This document shows positions 36,960-43,996 of a stretch of 64,000 bases of DNA, piece by piece (positions within the stretch are counted from its first letter, which is position 1; each line of letters opens with the position of its first letter). The position numbers and the translations under genes were made by a program. Source of the stretch: Wenyingzhuangia gilva. Lineage in GTDB: Bacteria > Bacteroidota > Bacteroidia > Flavobacteriales > Flavobacteriaceae. The notes beneath the pieces are model-generated. The model ran no database searches, was not told the DNA's origin, and was given only the letters and a program-made list of their open reading frames with translations. The stretch spans positions 372,001 through 436,000 of the forward strand of contig NZ_JAUMIT010000001.1 of assembly GCF_030519655.1 (NCBI RefSeq), given 5' to 3'.

Positions 36960-37808
36960 TTATTTTTGAATTCCTTTTAATACTTCCTTTATATGATTTG
37001 TTTCCAACATTGTTTTTTGCAAACCTTCTTTATTTTCTTCTATGATTAAATTCTTAAATGCAGTTAAATTATCTATATACTCATTTAATGAACTTAAAAT
37101 ATTCTCCTTGTTTTCTATAAAAATCGGAGTCCACATGTTTGGAGAACTTTTTGCCAAACGAACGGTAGATTCAAAACCAGAACCTGCCATGTCAAAAATA
37201 TTCTTCTCGTTCTTTTCTTTTTCCAATACTGTTTTGCCTAACATAAAAGAACTAATGTGAGATAAGTGAGAAACGTAAGCAATGTGCTTGTCGTGCTCTG
37301 CACTATTCATAAAAATAGTTCTCATGTTTAAAGCATTAAAAATATGCAATACTTTATCTACAGCTTTCTTACTACTTAGCCCTTTATCACAGATAATATT
37401 TACTTTATCATCAAATAAATTATAAATAGCCGCTTCTGGTCCAGAGTGTTCTGTACCCGCTATTGGATGAACGGCCACAAAATTAGTTCTTTTTTCGTGA
37501 TTTTCAACTGTTTTACTCAGTTTCTCTTTCGTAGAACCCATATCAAACACAATAGCGTTGTTTTTAATGGTATTTAACACATTTATAGCTAGGTCAGGTA
37601 AAAAATTTACAGGTACTGCCAACACAACCACATCACTGTCAGTAATTTGATGAAAGTCTACTATTTTATCAACTATACCAAGTTCTAATGCTTTTTGGGC
37701 ATTGTTGTTATTGGTATCGATTCCTTGAACAGTATACCCTAGACGTTTCTTTAATTCTAATGCTAAAGATCCTCCTATTAACCCTAACCCTATGATTGTT
37801 ACTAACAT
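36960..37808 (-). CDS. tyrA: Prephenate dehydrogenase
   Basis: Converts prephenate to 4-hydroxyphenylpyruvate on the tyrosine branch. The 282-residue protein starts with the NAD(P)-binding motif IGLGLIGGSLALELK (residues 5-19), has AVPVN after the nucleotide fold, FDMGSTKEKL and the catalytic His in HPIAGTEHSGPEAA, then the helical dimerisation domain. No ACT or chorismate mutase domain is fused; the mutase is supplied by the next gene in the operon. Confidence 0.95.
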   Translation of the reverse strand: MLVTIIGLGLIGGSLALELKKRLGYTVQGIDTNNNNAQKALELGIVDKIVDFHQITDSDVVVLAVPVNFLPDLAINVLNTIKNNAIVFDMGSTKEKLSKTVENHEKRTNFVAVHPIAGTEHSGPEAAIYNLFDDKVNIICDKGLSSKKAVDKVLHIFNALNMRTIFMNSAEHDKHIAYVSHLSHISSFMLGKTVLEKEKNEKNIFDMAGSGFESTVRLAKSSPNMWTPIFIENKENILSSLNEYIDNLTAFKNLIIEENKEGLQKTMLETNHIKEVLKGIQK

Positions 37809-37846
37809 AATTTTAATACTCTATCTATGCTTTATCTATACTTTAA

Positions 37847-38998
37847 CTATGCCTTTACCCTAGCTAAAACTTGTTCTAAATTTTCTTCCGAAACACATAA
37901 GGATAATCTTATATATCCCTCTCCGTTAGAGCCAAAAACAGTTCCTGGTGTGATAAATACATCTTTTTCGTACAACATTTTGTCTGTCATTTGTTCTGAT
38001 GTAATTCCTTCTGGTAGTTTTGCCCATACAAACATTCCTACATGACTTTTATCGTAAACACAATTTAAGCTGTCTAATATTTGATAAACAATTTGTCTAC
38101 GTCTGTGATAATGTTCATTGATGCTTTTAAACCAGTCTTTTGACAAGTGTAAAGCTTCAATGGCTCCTTTTTGAATTCCATAGAACATTCCAGAATCCAT
38201 ATTACTTTTTACTTTTAATATTTGGTCTAAATATTCTTGAGCTCCAACAAACATTCCAACTCTCCAACCTGCCATGTTAAAAGTCTTACTCAAAGAATTT
38301 AACTCTAAAGCAACTTCCTTAGCTCCTTCAAAGTTTAAAATACTTTCAGGATTTTCGTTTAACACAAAACTATATGGATTGTCGTTTACCAATAATATTT
38401 GATGCTTTTTAGCAAAAGCAATTAACTTTTGATATATCTTATTTTTGGGCGTTGCTCCTGTTGGCATGTGTGGATAATTGATCCACATGATTTTTACTTT
38501 CGTTAAATCTAGCTTTTCTAAAGCTTCCAAGTTTGGCAACCAATGATTGTTTTCTACTAAATCATAAAAAACAGGTTCTGCACCTACCAACTTTGTTACT
38601 GAGGTATATGTTGGATATCCCGGATTTGGCACTAACACCTGGTCTCCTGGATTTAAAAAAGCCATCGACACATGCATAATTCCTTCTTTTGACCCCATTA
38701 AAGGCAATACTTCTGTATCAGGATTTAACGTTACTTTGAAATTTGCTTGATAGAAAGAAGCCATGGCTTGTCTTAAGGCTGGTAATCCTTGGTAAGATTG
38801 ATATCCATGTGCTGTTGTTTCATTTGCAGCCGTATTTAATGCTTGTAAAACTTTTTCATCAGGTACTAAGTCTGGACTTCCAATTCCTAAACTGATGATT
38901 GGTTTTCCCGCTGCTCTTAGCGCTGCTACTTCTCTTAATTTTTTTGAGAAATAGTATTCTTTTACTTCGTCTAATCTGTTTGCTGCCGAAACAATCAT
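37847..38998 (-). CDS. Class I PLP-dependent aminotransferase (probable aromatic aminotransferase)
   Basis: A 383-residue PLP enzyme of fold type I: N-terminal LGIGSPDLVPDEKVLQAL, the cofactor Asn/Asp region LLVNDNPYSFVL, the Schiff-base lysine in LNSLSKTFNMAGWRVG, and the C-terminal Arg in GYIRLSLC that binds the substrate carboxylate. Placed between pheA and tyrA, it most likely converts phenylpyruvate and 4-hydroxyphenylpyruvate to phenylalanine and tyrosine; specificity is inferred from position. Its start overlaps the pheA stop (TAATG). Confidence 0.9.
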   Translation of the reverse strand: MIVSAANRLDEVKEYYFSKKLREVAALRAAGKPIISLGIGSPDLVPDEKVLQALNTAANETTAHGYQSYQGLPALRQAMASFYQANFKVTLNPDTEVLPLMGSKEGIMHVSMAFLNPGDQVLVPNPGYPTYTSVTKLVGAEPVFYDLVENNHWLPNLEALEKLDLTKVKIMWINYPHMPTGATPKNKIYQKLIAFAKKHQILLVNDNPYSFVLNENPESILNFEGAKEVALELNSLSKTFNMAGWRVGMFVGAQEYLDQILKVKSNMDSGMFYGIQKGAIEALHLSKDWFKSINEHYHRRRQIVYQILDSLNCVYDKSHVGMFVWAKLPEGITSEQMTDKMLYEKDVFITPGTVFGSNGEGYIRLSLCVSEENLEQVLARVKA

Positions 38999-39813
38999 TA
39001 CTTGTTATTTTTATATTCTCCTAATATTTTTAAACTCGACACCTTACTTCTGATGTCTACCAATGCATTTTTGTATTCTTGGTAATCCTCAAAAACCAAA
39101 TCTGCAAAAAACGCATATTCCCATGGGGTTTCTATAATGGGTAAAGATTGTATTTTAGATAAATTCACTTTGTGATTTGCTAACAACATCAATACTTCTC
39201 CTAAGGAACCACTTTCGTCTTTTAGCACAAATTTTAAAGAAGCTTTGGTCTCTTCAGGGTTGTTTAAAGACTCCTTCTTTTGTAAAATCACAAACCTTGT
39301 GTAATTATGTTTGATGGTTTGAATTTGTTCTGCAATCATTTCTAAGCCATATATTTCTGCTGCCTTATCACTAGCAATGGCTCCCACTTTTTTGAGTTGA
39401 TTCTCTTGAATTCTCTTGGCGACTTCTGCTGTATCTGTGTCCTCAATCAATTTGATATGAGGATAATCTTTAAAAAAACTTCTACATTGTAACAATGCCA
39501 TGGGATGAGAATACACCTTTTTGATTTCCTCTATTTTTTGACCTGGTAAAGTCATTAAATTTTGATTTATTCCTAAATAATACTCTCCAACAATGGCTAA
39601 ATTATTTTCGTCAATTAAAGTGTAATTTGGAATGATTGCCCCTGCTATAGAATTTTCAATGGCCATAACTAAATAATCTGCTGTTCCATTTAACAAAAGA
39701 CTAGGCATTTCTCCAAAAGTCATGCATTCTATCAACTCGATGTCTTCTCCAAAATAGTTTTCAGCTACGATATGATGAAATGACCCTTTTATTCCTTGAA
39801 TTGCTATTTTCAT
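38998..39813 (-). CDS. pheA: Prephenate dehydratase
   Basis: Converts prephenate to phenylpyruvate, the committed step to phenylalanine. The 271-residue protein has the PDT domain (IAIQGIKGSFHHIVAENYFG at the start, AIENSIAGAI and the conserved Thr-Arg-Phe in NYTRFVIL) followed by an ACT domain at about 195-270. In the ACT domain the usual Phe-binding motif E-S-R-P reads Q-S-L-P (KIQSLPI), so allosteric inhibition by Phe may differ from the E. coli type. First structural gene of the Phe/Tyr operon; preceded by a leader peptide and terminator that look like an attenuator. Confidence 0.96.
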   Translation of the reverse strand: MKIAIQGIKGSFHHIVAENYFGEDIELIECMTFGEMPSLLLNGTADYLVMAIENSIAGAIIPNYTLIDENNLAIVGEYYLGINQNLMTLPGQKIEEIKKVYSHPMALLQCRSFFKDYPHIKLIEDTDTAEVAKRIQENQLKKVGAIASDKAAEIYGLEMIAEQIQTIKHNYTRFVILQKKESLNNPEETKASLKFVLKDESGSLGEVLMLLANHKVNLSKIQSLPIIETPWEYAFFADLVFEDYQEYKNALVDIRSKVSSLKILGEYKNNK

Positions 39814-39827
39814 TTTCTTTTTTTGAC

Positions 39828-39855
39828 AAAAAAAAAGTCTCGATAAATCGAGACT
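39828..39855 (-). terminator. Attenuator terminator in the pheA leader
   Basis: On the minus strand AGTCTCGA, a 4-base loop and TCGAGACT are followed by nine Ts, only 14 bases before the pheA ATG. A full terminator between promoter and first gene implies premature termination. The 5' arm lies in 39847-39858 and can alternatively pair with GAGACTTTT at the end of the leader peptide frame (39891-39899). Confidence 0.85.
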
Positions 39856-39880
39856 TCCAGTTATGCTGTTTTATATAAAA

Positions 39881-39955
39881 TTAACACACGAAAAGTCTCT
39901 TTTCTTCCATAAAGAAGAAAAAATAATAAAATCCGTTAGTGTTAAATAATTTCAT
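39881..39955 (-). CDS. Phe/Tyr-rich leader peptide of the pheA operon
   Basis: A 24-codon frame, ATG at 39955 to TAA at 39881. It encodes MKLFNTNG, then FYYFFFF, then MEEKRLFVC. Seven Phe and two Tyr in 24 residues, with seven aromatic codons in a row at positions 9-15, is the hallmark of a ribosome-stalling control peptide. The operon behind it makes exactly these two amino acids. Bases TTTTCTTC within the Phe codons can pair with GAAGAAAA just downstream (segments 1 and 2). GAGACTTTT in codons 20-22 can pair with GGAAGTCTC of the terminator stem (segments 2 and 3). The frame is too short to judge by codon statistics; the combination of content, position and alternative structures supports it. 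Confidence 0.85.
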   Translation of the reverse strand: MKLFNTNGFYYFFFFMEEKRLFVC

Positions 39956-39973
39956 GTTCGTGATATAATACGG

Positions 39974-40004
39974 CAAATGTAAAAATTAAATCAACATTGA
40001 CAAA
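39974..40004 (-). promoter_or_regulatory. Promoter of the pheA operon
   Basis: On the minus strand TTTG (40004-40001), a 19-base spacer and TACATTTG (39981-39974) match the Bacteroidota consensus exactly. Transcription would start near 39967, about a dozen bases before the leader peptide ATG. Confidence 0.8.
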
Positions 40005-40106
40005 CATTAATTTTGTTTTTTTTGTTCAGTGTACTTCTCGATATTCATTTAATTTATTTTATTTCATAAATGCACTCGAAGTGACTGGGGGAAATTTTAG
40101 TTATGA

Positions 40107-40630
40107 TGCATCTCGACTGCGCTCGATGACCGATGGCGAGGATTTAGTGAAGAGTGAGAAGTGAGTGGTGAGTAGTGAGAAGTTCTCGGTTATAAGTTGT
40201 CTGTTTTTGAGAGAAGTTCTTCTATGTTCGATGTTTGATACTCAAGGGGGCGGGGTTGATGTTTAAAGTTCAAAGTTTAAGATTCAACGATGGAGAATTT
40301 CATGAGTACATGATTTATTCCTTAGATTTATCGGTTTAAGAACTGTTTCTTATTAGTATAGAGAGTGCATCTCGACTGCGCTCGATGACCGATGGCGAGG
40401 ATTTAGTGAATAGTGAGAAGTGAGAAGTGAGTGGTGAGTAGTGAGAAGTTCTCGGTTATAAGTTGTCTGTTTTTGAGAGAAGTTCTTCTATGTTCGATGT
40501 TTGCTACCCAAGGGGCGGGGTTGATGTTTAAAGTTCAAAGTTTAAGATTCAACGATGAAGAATTTTATGAGTACATGATTTATTCCTTAGATTTATCGGT
40601 TTAAGAACTGTTTCTTATTGGTATAGAGAG
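40107..40630. repeat. Near-identical direct tandem repeat, two units of about 260 bp
   Basis: Unit 1 runs 40107-40365 and unit 2 40366-40630; a third copy begins at 40631 but stops after about 25 bases. Each starts with CATCTCGACTGCGCTCGATG and ends with CTGTTTCTTATT followed by GTATAGAGAG. Unit 2 differs by a few substitutions and an extra GTGAGAA, so the duplication looks recent relative to the rest of the cluster. Confidence 0.85.
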
Positions 40631-41095
40631 TTCATCTCGACTGCGCTCGATGACCATATACAAACAGATTTATTTAATAACGAATTGAGAAATTTCAACT
40701 ATGAATTGATCAAGGGCATACGCTCTCTTAAAAAAGACTAAACGCACGAACATTCAACACATTATAATTCAACCTCATAGTATTCTATTCATTTTGCATC
40801 TCGACTGCGCTCCTTTATATTAGTAACGTGTATTTTTTTTAACTTTAGAAAAGAGAAAAGGAAGTTTAAGGTTGGGATGCTGAGACATATTCAGTGAACC
40901 TTGTATAAAAAAACTTAATCGTCAGTCTTCTATAAATCAGGATGGCTTAACAACACAGTTAAGGAAAGCCATATTAGCCTTTTAAGCTTTGTTATGCCTG
41001 ACACTTCTCGATACATTTTTTCGTTCCTCAAAAATTACTCGAAGTGACAATTTACATATCTAAAACTCTACAAGAAAGGAAGTACCCATATGAGC

Positions 41096-41127
41096 AAAAA
41101 AAAAGAGACAACTTTCGTTGTCTCTTT
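41096..41127 (-). terminator. Intrinsic terminator of the tRNA-Thr gene
   Basis: On the minus strand AAAGAGACAAC, a GAAA tetraloop, then GTTGTCTCTTT running into a T-tract; it starts two bases after the tRNA 3' end. Confidence 0.9.
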
Positions 41128-41129
41128 GG

Positions 41130-41203
41130 AGCCGATAATAGGACTCGAACCTACGACCTGCTGATTACAAATCAGCTGCTCTAGCCAGCTGAGCTATATC
41201 GGC
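41130..41203 (-). tRNA. tRNA-Thr (anticodon TGT)
   Basis: Complete cloverleaf on the minus strand: acceptor GCCGATA with TATCGGC, D-stem GCTC/GAGC with the loop AGCTGGCTA, anticodon stem GCTGA/TCAGC around the loop TTTGTAA (anticodon TGT), variable region AGGTC, and T-arm GTAGG-TTCGAGT-CCTAT. The discriminator is T and CCA is not encoded. Confidence 0.96.
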
Positions 41204-41213
41204 GTTGCGGATG

Positions 41214-41244
41214 CAAATATAGTTGGTTTTTACAATTCACCAAA
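41214..41244 (-). promoter_or_regulatory. Promoter of tRNA-Thr
   Basis: Minus-strand TTTG (41244-41241), 19-base spacer, TATATTTG (41221-41214), an exact match to TTTG-N19-TAnnTTTG placed 11 bases before the tRNA 5' end. Confidence 0.78.
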
Positions 41245-41640
41245 TATTTTTTTAATAAAAAATAGTGTTTTTTTTAGCCCGAAAATAAATCATTAAAAAT
41301 CAGTTAAATAGGAAGTTTTCATTGTTTGGCACTTTAACAAGCTCTGCAAAAGTATTTTGTTAAATTCCAAAACGCTACCTTGATCTGTTATGTAACGACT
41401 ACAAAGTTTATGCATTTATTGATGTTTTCTTTATTCATTTTTGCTTGATACTTCGATTAGCTCAATGCAAGTATAAAACAAACCAAAAATCAAGATATGT
41501 TTGGTGAAGAATGAGTGGTGAGAAGTTGTCTGTTTTGAGAGAAGTTCTTCGATGACCGTTGGTCGGGGTTCGGGATTTGGGTTCAAAGTTGAAAGTTCTA
41601 GAATTGGTAAAGAGTGAAAAGCGAATAGTAAATGTTGAAA

Positions 41641-41783
41641 AATAAAGAACTGCCTGCTACATAAACTAACCATCATGATTCTTTTTTAATTCTCATACTT
41701 TGTCTTGACACAAAGTACGCAAAAGTCAAGACTCTAAAAAGAACATTGCTAAAATTCTAATCTCATAACCGAAAACAAAAGAA
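41641..41783. repeat. Repeat unit A, copy 1 (short)
   Basis: Begins AATAAAGAACTGCCTGCTA and includes the hairpin GTCTTGAC / GTCAAGAC (41702-41709, 41725-41732). It diverges from the other copies after GAAAACAAAAGAA and continues into unit C. A preceding stretch (41510-41640) matches the sequence before copies 4 and 5. Confidence 0.85.
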
Positions 41784-41796
41784 ATTACTGCGTAAC

Positions 41797-41930
41797 AATG
41801 CTAAATATTATTATCTTCCAGCCCGCCATCTGGCTCGTTCACTAAAAGAATCTACTAGATTCTTTTTCAACGCTCCGCCCTGCTACGCACTTCCATGATT
41901 GCATGATTTATTTCTTAGATTTATCAATAT
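41797..41930. repeat. Repeat unit C, copy 1
   Basis: About 130 bp from GCTAAATATTATTATC through GCCCGCCATCTGGCTCG to GATTTATC; almost identical to 42615-42745. It contains the palindrome AGAATCTA-C-TAGATTCT followed by Ts, which could act as a terminator. Confidence 0.85.
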
Positions 41931-42308
41931 ATTCTATTCTTCTATTCACTGTTATCGATACTAGCTTCTTATGTTCATTTTGTCTTGATACAAAACGAAC
42001 CAAAAAATCAAGATAAATCTTATGAAATTACTACGTAACAGTCATTCCATCATTCCATGCTCTTTAGCTTTGCTACGCACTTACATGATTGCATGACTTA
42101 TTTCTTAGATTTATCGTTTTAGAAACTGTTTCTTATTGGGATAAAAAGTGCATCTCGACTTACTGCAACAAGCTCAGCACAGGCCGCTCGATGACTGATC
42201 ATGAAGATTAGTGAGGAGTGAGAGGTTGTCGGTTATAAGTTGTCGGTCTTTGAGGTTCGCACTTCGACAAGCTCAGTGACCTAAGATTAGTGAGGAGTGA
42301 GGAATGAA

Positions 42309-42580
42309 AAATAAAGAACTGCCTGCTATATAAACTAACCATCACTATTCTTTTTTAATTCTCATACTTTGTCTTGACACAAAGTACGCAAAAGTCAAGA
42401 CTCTAAAAAGAACATTGCTAAAATTCTAATCTCATAACCGAAAACAAAAGAACTCTCTGCGTTCAAACAGCTTTTGTTTTTACGGCCATTTCAATTGAAT
42501 TTTTTACGCAATACCCTTTTATGTCAATTAAATTCTACATTAATACTTCCATAAGCTCAGCACAAGTACAAAACGAACCA
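42309..42580. repeat. Repeat unit A, copy 2
   Basis: About 270 bp, from AATAAAGAACTGCCTGCTA through GTCTTGAC/GTCAAGAC (42371-42378, 42394-42401), CTGCGTTCAAACAGC and ACGCAATACCC to CCATAAGCTCAGCAC. Nearly identical to copies at 52930, 53513 and 54316. Confidence 0.88.
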
Positions 42581-42614
42581 AAAAATCAAGATAAATCTTA
42601 TGAAATTACTGCTT

Positions 42615-42745
42615 AACAATGCTAAATATTATTATCTTCCAGCCCGCCATCTGGCTCGTTCACTAAAAGAATCTACTAGATTCTTTTTCAACGCTCCGCC
42701 CTGCTACGCACTTCCATGATTGCATGACTTATTTCTTAGATTTAT
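42615..42745. repeat. Repeat unit C, copy 2
   Basis: Near-identical copy of 41797-41930, again directly after a unit A copy plus an ATCAAGATAAATCTT segment, so the order A-C is itself repeated. Confidence 0.85.
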
Positions 42746-43019
42746 CGTTTTAGAAACTGTTTCTTATTGGGATAAAAAGTGCATCTCGACTTACTGCAAC
42801 AAGCTCAGCACAGGCCGCTCGATGACCGATGGTGAGGATTAGTGAAAAGTGAGTGGTGAGTGGTGAGAAGTTCTCGGTTATAAGTTGTCTGTTTTTGAGA
42901 GAAGTTCTTCGATGGCCGTTGGTCGCTACTCAAGGGGCGAGGGTTGATGCTTAAAGTTTAAGATTCAACGATGAAAGTTAAAGGTGAGATGCTGAAACAA
43001 GTTCAGCATGACGAAACAA

Positions 43020-43931
43020 TTAAAAAGTTGCTACTAAGGTTAAGCCATTGTATTTAGAAGAGACAGATGGGATGCATTGAATAGCAATTTCTTTTTCCTT
43101 GTTTGGCAATAAGCCCCTTGCTTTCCAGCTACTTCTTACAATGGACCTCCCAATAACGGTTCCTATGATTCCCCCTGCTACCATATCGGATACCCAATGT
43201 CTATGACTTTTAATATCTGCTAAAAATACAGCCGTCATGAACCCATAAGGAATCCAGTAATTGTCAAACTCCATTTGAAATACTTTTGCCATGGCAAAAA
43301 AAGCAGTGGCATGTAAAGATGGAAAAGAAGTTCCATGGGGTCCTTCAAAAATATACTCCCCTTCTCTAGAATTAAAAAAATCAAACGGATTATCTGTTGG
43401 ATTTTCAAAATCCGCTGTCTTATTCTTTAAACTAACATATGGTCTTGATCTTCCAAACACAGTTTTTAGCATTACGTGAGAAATAGCAATAGAATATGCT
43501 AAAGCTTTGAAGCTGTTAATGGCTGCATATTGTCCTTTTTCATATCCTGAAAAGAAGGAGCCTGCATATATCCCTGCCATGGTATAAAATATGTAAGCAT
43601 CATTTCCACTTAACCAAGGAAACTCATTATTGTTAATCGCTATATTGGGTAATTTGTAATCAATTCTGGTTTCAATTTCTTCTTGATAAAACTGTGTGAC
43701 TGGTTTATCTACCAACACCAATGCTCCCACTACACCAGTATACAAGGCTGTTTTTTTCCAATCCTCTGACACATTCTTTCCCATGTAAACAAAATCAGAG
43801 GGAATGGTTTTGAATGAAGTTTTGATGACCTCCCCTGCTAAGTTTAAGGTTCTGGGAAAATAAGATTTTTTTGTCTCTTGGGCAGTGAGCAAAAAAGGAA
43901 TCACTAAAAAAACTATGTATATCTTTTTCAT
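43020..43931 (-). CDS. PAP2-family membrane phosphatase
   Basis: A 303-residue protein with an N-terminal signal-like stretch (MKKIYIVFLVIPFLLTAQ) and the three PAP2 motifs: KTVFGRSRP at 156-164, PSLH at 204-207 and SHRHWVSD at 242-249 (catalytic His245). The family dephosphorylates lipid pyrophosphates or lipid phosphates at the membrane. Located behind wzc, it may recycle undecaprenyl pyrophosphate released by polymerisation, but this is inferred. Start at ATG 43931 gives the signal peptide; the first ATG at 43988 adds nineteen residues. Confidence 0.88.
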   Translation of the reverse strand: MKKIYIVFLVIPFLLTAQETKKSYFPRTLNLAGEVIKTSFKTIPSDFVYMGKNVSEDWKKTALYTGVVGALVLVDKPVTQFYQEEIETRIDYKLPNIAINNNEFPWLSGNDAYIFYTMAGIYAGSFFSGYEKGQYAAINSFKALAYSIAISHVMLKTVFGRSRPYVSLKNKTADFENPTDNPFDFFNSREGEYIFEGPHGTSFPSLHATAFFAMAKVFQMEFDNYWIPYGFMTAVFLADIKSHRHWVSDMVAGGIIGTVIGRSIVRSSWKARGLLPNKEKEIAIQCIPSVSSKYNGLTLVATF

Positions 43932-43996
43932 CTCTATCACTTTATTCTCTATGATACAAAAAGTGTCTAGAAAATTAATTCTAAACACTTTGTTAA

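Larger units (their letters stand above)
40020..43018. repeat. Non-coding repeat cluster 1 between the pheA operon and the polysaccharide locus
   Basis: About 3 kb without a credible protein gene; the only gene is the tRNA-Thr at 41130-41203. The stretch consists of degenerate intergenic repeats: CTCGACTGCGCTCGATGACC boxes, TTCGACAAGCTCAG boxes, GAGTGGTGAGTAGTGAG-type strings, and longer units listed separately. Palindromes include ACTTCTCGAT/ACTCGAAGT pairs (40028-40084, 41001-41047) and ATGCTGAA/TTCAGCAT at 42989-43009 just behind the PAP2 gene, where it could serve as a terminator. In 41245-41500 I see nothing recognisable. Related units recur at 52.7-54.8 kb. Confidence 0.8.

Noticed and set aside
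39828-39955. T-box or metabolite riboswitch in the pheA leader
   Set aside because: There is no T-box sequence or specifier-loop layout, and the region is only about 130 bases; a leader peptide explains it better.
41431-41676. Short open frame in repeat cluster 1
   Set aside because: It is a translation of repeat text that also appears at 53.4-54.3 kb, with no protein-like features.
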